Of a DNA stretch of 64,000 bases, positions 59,718 through 64,000 are shown piece by piece; position 1 is the stretch's first letter, and each line of letters starts with the position of its first letter. The translations under genes and the position numbers were made by a program. The notes beneath the pieces were generated by a model, which searched no databases, was not told the origin of the DNA, and was given only the letters and a program-made list of their open reading frames with translations. Origin of the DNA: Beverwykella pulmonaria. Taxonomy: Eukaryota; Ascomycota; Dothideomycetes; Pleosporales; Melanommataceae. The stretch covers positions 4,121,068-4,185,067 of the forward strand of contig BCHH01000001.1 in NCBI GenBank assembly GCA_001599595.1, read 5' to 3'.

Positions 59718-60626
59718 GTTGTGCGGATGTGGGTGTGTGAAGAGGTGTTGGACTGGGGAGTAGTCGTTGCTGATTTACATTAGTAAACCCTCCTTCCCGT
59801 ACTCTTTTATGAGAGCAGCTTACAGAAATTCGTGCTCGCGGGCGGTGTCGAAGTGCTGTCGTTCACGATCGGACTGCAGAGCAGCGCACGAGTGGGCCAA
59901 TTTTTCGGTGTGGCCCGGAGAAACTCCGGCGCCGGCTAAGCGAGACGATGTCCGGTAGTCGAACTTTGGGGCTTTGAGCGGTTTCTTGGCTGCGATCAAC
60001 GACACAAAAATAATTACTATATAGGGTAAGTGAAATGCCAGCGGTTCCGTGTTGGGGTGAACCGTGGCCGAAAGCTAGGATGAAGACCACGAGTCTTGGC
60101 TGCAATCAATGGCGAAATACAAAATTGCCTGATTCAGTTGATGGCGCAAAGTGGAATTGAAGATGACAAGTCTTGGCTGCAATCGATGGATTTGAAAAGT
60201 TGCCTGATCGGGTAAATTGGATGCGTGCCACGGTTTGCCACGGTTGCTTGGGTTGGTTTCTTGGCTGTCATCGATGGGGTTTTTGGTGTTGCCGGATGTA
60301 GTAGTATGAAATGAACTGAGAATTTCCTAATGCATTTGAAGAGGGGGAAATGAGTCTCATCTTTTTTATTGCGAGTGGGGTAGTGAGGTAGTTTTAGTGA
60401 GAGGGTTGAATAATCCACTAAGCCCTCTTGCCATCTGTCAGAGGGAGATTTCACATAGTAGAGCAGGTGTGTGTATGACTTTCGGTTTTCAAAAGAGACA
60501 TTCGTATGTTACGAGCACAAGCGCCATTGCACTCACTCGCTTAGTCCCGGCGAAAACGCCAAATCAGTTCACGCCGTTTTCTAATCATACATCCCAAACA
60601 TACATATCTTTTCCTTTCACCTGTAT
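59718..60626. other. RPS29 upstream region with dispersed repeats
   Basis: No gene is supported. It includes the RPS29 promoter and leader. Four copies of a TCTTGGCTG repeat lie at 59984-60277. Confidence 0.4.
59984..60300 (+). repeat. four imperfect copies of a TCTTGGCTGCAATC motif
   Basis: Related 17-20-bp units begin at 59984, 60094, 60171 and 60259. The second and third are TCTTGGCTGCAATC(A/G)ATGG, each followed within about 30 bases by a TTGCCTGAT block; the fourth is followed by TTGCCGGAT. Spacing is irregular (110, 77, 88 bp), so this is a decayed tandem array or a cluster of binding sites. Confidence 0.55.
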
Positions 60627-60914
60627 TCAGTCCACCACGTTCCTCCTAACTGCCGTCCTCGTACTAGTCTCACTCTCTATCTCCGCACCCATCTCATCAT
60701 CCACCTTCCTCATCCTATTCTCGCGTTCCAACAACGCTCTATCAGCCTCAGCTTGCTCGCGTTCCGCGTTCCAAAACCCTTCGCCCAGTGCGCGCTCAGC
60801 ATTCAGGTACGGGCCTCCAATTGGAAGGAGTTTGCTACTCTTGCGCCAGTTCTCTTCTGTCGTGCTGGGAGGGCAGGGGGTAACCGTAGATCGGAGGCGC
60901 TGGGTCGGGGCCAA
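60627..60914 (-). CDS. possible exon of an unidentified charged protein
   Basis: A minus-strand frame downstream of the membrane-protein gene reads a coherent charged helical stretch (LNAERALGEGFWNAEREQ, RALLERENRMRKVDDEM) that looks coding. No ATG, splice partner or family could be fixed. A second frame at 60835-61125 overlaps it and may be a 5' part in another phase. It could be the 3' exon of a small gene or a decayed one. Confidence 0.25.
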   Translation of the reverse strand: MAPTQRLRSTVTPCPPSTTEENWRKSSKLLPIGGPYLNAERALGEGFWNAEREQAEADRALLERENRMRKVDDEMGAEIESETSTRTAVRRNVVD

Positions 60915-61136
60915 AGGGGGGGTGAGCGGAATAGAGGGTGTGTGGAAAGTGAGGGAGGTGGGCGTTGGAGTCGGTGTGAAGGGCGGAGATGTGTTGTCCG
61001 TTAGGGAAGTCTTCGAGTTTGTGACTATGACGGTTGGCGCTGTATTTGTGCGCTGTAAGTGCGGATGCGGGCTTGAGGAGGAGGACGATGTAACAGAGAC
61101 GATAGGGGGAGGGATTGTAGTCCAATCCCGTGGGTG

Positions 61137-61964
61137 CTAGTTGTACGTTGGGGTCGATCCAGCCTCATTTCCACCGTATCCACCGTCCAGCTCGTTAATT
61201 GCGTGATCAGCGTTCAACTCGTTGACGGTGGAATCAGTGTGCAATTCGTTCATAGTTCCATCGGCCCCATAGCCATCTCCAAAGTCATTGTGAGTAGGCC
61301 TCCGGCGTCCAGGCAAGACACCTCTCACACCGCTGTCTCGGTTCAACTGGAGGTCCTTATACCACTTGTACAGGAAGAAGAATCCAAGCCAAAGAACAAA
61401 AGCGCCGGCAACGGCTCCGACTGTGATTCCGCCAATTGTAGATCCGGGGAGCCGGTTGTGTTGGCCTTCCTCAAGATTCGGCTGGTGGATACCAATAGGT
61501 GACGTAGCGTTACTGCTAGTAGTTGGACTCATAGGGCTGGCAGTGCTGGCAGTGCTGGCAGTGCTGCTAGCGAGAGCCAGGGTCGGAGTCGATGAGGGTG
61601 TAGTACCGCCTGAGGATATCTGGGCAGGTGCTCCGACTAGTGTAGACATAGAACGATAGGGCTCGGCCATGTAGTCCATATCCAAGGTGTAGGAAACGAT
61701 CAGAGTCCCGAGAAATTTGGCACAGATAATCACACTCTGCTTCATGGCGCCGTTCATGTCTCTGCTGTCATTCGCACTGAGATCAGCACACACACTCGGG
61801 GGTTTTTGACGACGCGGTGTGTGATGTAAACAGAAGTGGCTCACGTCGTGGTGTTGGTGGTGGTGAGGCTGGCGCAAGTGAATGACGGAGGGCGAGCAGA
61901 AAATGACTTGTGCATATTCATCAAAAATACCTCTGGTGGACACAGCAAGGTTCTTTTGACCCAA
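61137..61964 (-). CDS. single-pass membrane protein with Ser/Thr stalk (start uncertain)
   Basis: The C-terminal two thirds are convincing. A Ser/Thr-rich stalk contains three STA repeats. One membrane helix (GGITVGAVAGAFVLWLGFFF) follows, then a YKWYKD stop-transfer region and a cytoplasmic tail with NEL repeated four times (MNELHT, VNELNA, INELDG). The layout matches the membrane protein at 29132, which also has an ectodomain, stalk, helix and HEL/PEL tail. The first about 80 residues (His/Pro-rich) look unlike coding sequence, so the true start is probably on an upstream exon not resolved here. Function unknown; probably at the cell surface. Confidence 0.65.
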   Translation of the reverse strand: MGQKNLAVSTRGIFDEYAQVIFCSPSVIHLRQPHHHQHHDVSHFCLHHTPRRQKPPSVCADLSANDSRDMNGAMKQSVIICAKFLGTLIVSYTLDMDYMAEPYRSMSTLVGAPAQISSGGTTPSSTPTLALASSTASTASTASPMSPTTSSNATSPIGIHQPNLEEGQHNRLPGSTIGGITVGAVAGAFVLWLGFFFLYKWYKDLQLNRDSGVRGVLPGRRRPTHNDFGDGYGADGTMNELHTDSTVNELNADHAINELDGGYGGNEAGSTPTYN

Positions 61965-62639
61965 TATAATCGTTTCAATCCTGTGTTAGAATGTCTTCAT
62001 GTTGAGGCGGCGACGAAAGTGATGTACGCCAAGCCAAGCTCACAACATGGCACACGGAAGTAATGAGGAAGCAACGAAAGATAAAATAATCACTACAGGG
62101 AGCAACCCTATAACCCTAGAAGTTAGAAACCAAAGAGAGAAGCCTAGTTACAGATAGGAAGCAGGCCCGGCTAGAAAGGTTTTGAAACCAAATGCACCAA
62201 GCCACCCAGACTCCATGTATTGTACATGAACACATCGGCCGTATAGATCGTAAACCGACAAACCAGCAAGCCGAAAGCCTAAATCCCTATCTATATCTAA
62301 GGGTATCGCCCACAGATATTCATACAAAGAGACAAGAGAGAGAAACAAGACAAAAGAGATATAGACACAGCAGAGACCACCAGCGCCGACGGAGATGAAA
62401 TTGATGGTCGGGCTTCCTTTTAGTATGGACCTAGATCTCGAGAATATTAGCTGTATGAAAATCTCAACATAGGATGAAAAAAAGAATGCCCGTGCCAATG
62501 TCCGCAATCGGTACGTGAGATGCAGCGCGCATATGATCAAGGCCATGAGTGGTAATTGATCACATTGCATTGAACTGGATAGCTGGTGGACATAACTGCT
62601 AAGGGTTGTCATGGACATTGTTGAGTCTCCCAAAGGAAT
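61965..62639. other. intergenic, no gene seen
   Basis: A hydrophobic minus-strand frame at 62148-62633 lacks any family motif and looks like an AT-rich artefact of the 3' flank of the deaminase gene. Confidence 0.45.
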
Positions 62640-64000
62640 TCAAGAGTTGCGTACCAAGGTTTTCGAGCGTTCGTACAATTCGGCCGCTTTCTTCGGGTCG
62701 ATTTCGAACGTGTACCCCTCCTCATTTTGAACGAACTTTCCGAGCAGCTCTTTAGTTTTAGTAGTCTCGTACCGAGTCACTATATCCTGACAAAACTTCG
62801 CCCAAGACTTGTGAAAGATCTCCTTGCCCCTCTTTATCTCTGGTAGAGACAGGCAACTGTACTCGAGGCTCCACAGTGCGAGTTGCTTCCAACTGTGGAT
62901 CGTCATAGATGGAGCGCCAACCATGATTTGGTAGAACTCGTGAGACATAGAGTTGCTAGAGTTGTACCCACTCTAGTTAGCGTATGAAACATGACGAAGA
63001 GCAACGGCCACACAATAGACGTCAGCGAGATCGGAGTGCTTACCTGAAGAGCGAGGGATTGTCACTGTTGACTGTACAAGGGACACCTGCAGCTAGAAGC
63101 GCGGGGTAAGGGTGTTCCTTGATATTCCTGCAGAGATGCAACAACTCGTTTGATATGGGACATAGCTCGATGCATATGCCGGGTTGGCTATCCGTCTTCT
63201 TGAAGTACTCGAGCAAGTGCGGGTGCTTCAAGAGAGAAAAGCCGTGGCCAATGCGCTTGGATTTTAAGAGGCACGCATCGTAGAGATTCGATTTACTAGG
63301 CTCCTTCATCCCACCGGTGTCGAGTAAAGTCTCACCGGCGTGGAACAGGAAAGGGATATCCAATCCCTTCTCCGCGCAGATTTTCTGGAAGGCCACTAGT
63401 TCATTGTAATAGAAACCAATATTGTTAGGGCGGTCTTCTGCGCCAACGAGATCAAACCCTGGGCAGTATTAGCAGAAGAAGGAGAATTGGCAAAGAAATA
63501 ACTAGACTTACCGCAAATGAGATCTGGATATCGGATTTTCAAATCTATGCAATCCCTCATTTCATCCTGCATCATTTTATTACTAATGGACCGTGGCGTA
63601 CAGTACACTATTTTGAGACCGAAAGGAAACAAGTGACCCTGTCCTTGTTTCTCGAGTGCCTCTTTCTTCTCTTTCACCCCTTTCGCGATTAGTTTCATCT
63701 GGCCCGCGTTGGTAATCTTCCCTGTGCCATCATCGGTTGGTATGCTTTTGTCCAGCAACATAGGCCGAAGTTCGGCGTACATGATCTTCTCTTTGATCAT
63801 GTGGTCAATTGCGTTACTAATATACCACTTGTACACCTTTTCATAATTCAAAAGACCTTTGAAACATCGGGTAGCTTGATTGAACCGAGCCCAAACACTG
63901 TCATGTAATGCAATTGTCAGAAATCGTGTTTGTGTAGAAGATGCAAATAAGGGAACTAACCCGTTTACAGTTTGCGATGGACTGTATGCCTCCTTCTCGC
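62640..64000 (-). CDS. ADGF/CECR1-type adenosine deaminase, 3' part (runs off the right edge)
   Basis: Minus-strand exons in coding order: a partial one from the window edge to 63961, then 63897-63512, 63458-63044 and 62970-62640 (introns 53-73 nt, phases agree). Visible parts are KVYKWYISNAIDHMIKEKI and MYAELRPMLLD, then LVGAEDRPNNIGFYYNELV. The catalytic FLFHAGE, RIGHGFSL, ICIELCPISNELL and VNSDNPSLF follow. HAGE supplies the zinc-region His and the catalytic Glu. The motif order is that of ADA2/ADGF deaminases, which convert adenosine to inosine. The position usually occupied by a second Asp (SDDP in ADA) is Asn here. The N-terminus, and any signal peptide that would show secretion, lies outside the window. 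Confidence 0.88.

Noticed and set aside
62148..62633. 161-residue hydrophobic minus-strand frame after the deaminase
   Set aside because: No family resemblance or splice link; AT-rich 3' flank is the simpler explanation.
1..64000. Biosynthetic gene cluster
   Set aside because: Two SDRs and an NmrA-like protein occur, but no polyketide, peptide or terpene synthase, P450 or cluster regulator accompanies them.
1..64000. CRISPR arrays, bacterial operons, rRNA or tRNA genes
   Set aside because: No regular repeat-spacer array was seen, and a visual check found no convincing tRNA A/B boxes or rRNA sequence. A tRNAscan run would be needed to exclude a tRNA with confidence.

Overview
The window is nuclear DNA of a filamentous ascomycete (Pezizomycotina). 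Genes are compact and cut by short introns, mostly 45-110 nt, with GTAAGT/GTATGT-type donors. Recognised products are eukaryotic and fungal: cohesin Scc3, cullin-4, Mgm1, TFIIIC Tfc3, the DNA polymerase alpha B subunit, 40S protein S29 and urease accessory UreD. Decayed repeats carry Gln and Trp codons turned into stops, as expected of RIP-like C-to-T mutation. The sequence does not let me name the class or species.

Layout. (1) 0-16 kb is a gene-poor accessory region. It holds a LINE tail relic, a wrecked Crinkler/RHS-type (CR) NTPase-nuclease gene with a 460-bp insertion, a large C2H2 zinc-finger protein with a fungal-specific C-terminal half, a small DUF1330 gene and a broken protein kinase gene. 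(2) 15.6-23.7 kb carries a UPF0643-like protein, two extended short-chain dehydrogenases and SCC3. (3) 24.2-29.0 kb is a nested transposon island. A 3.2-kb hAT element with 21-bp inverted repeats and a perfect 8-bp target duplication sits inside a second DNA element with 53-bp inverted repeats. (4) 29-64 kb is dense housekeeping sequence: a membrane protein, a basic nuclear-type protein, AIM6, CUL4, MGM1, an NmrA-like protein, UreD, TFC3, a DUF4211 protein, a Sec14-like protein, POL12, RPS29, a second membrane protein, and an ADGF-type adenosine deaminase that runs off the right edge.

The genes are not a single pathway or cluster. Two S-phase genes (POL12, and SCC3 more weakly) have MluI cell-cycle boxes (ACGCGT) just upstream. 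Most exon joins given here were checked for reading phase and GT-AG ends. Joins that could not be resolved are marked: the 5' end of the zinc-finger gene, the kinase pseudogene, and the start of the second membrane protein.

The most interesting parts are the CR-type relic with its insertion, the nested transposons with RIP-like decay and regular subterminal repeats, and the zinc-finger protein with its uncharacterised C-terminal domain.
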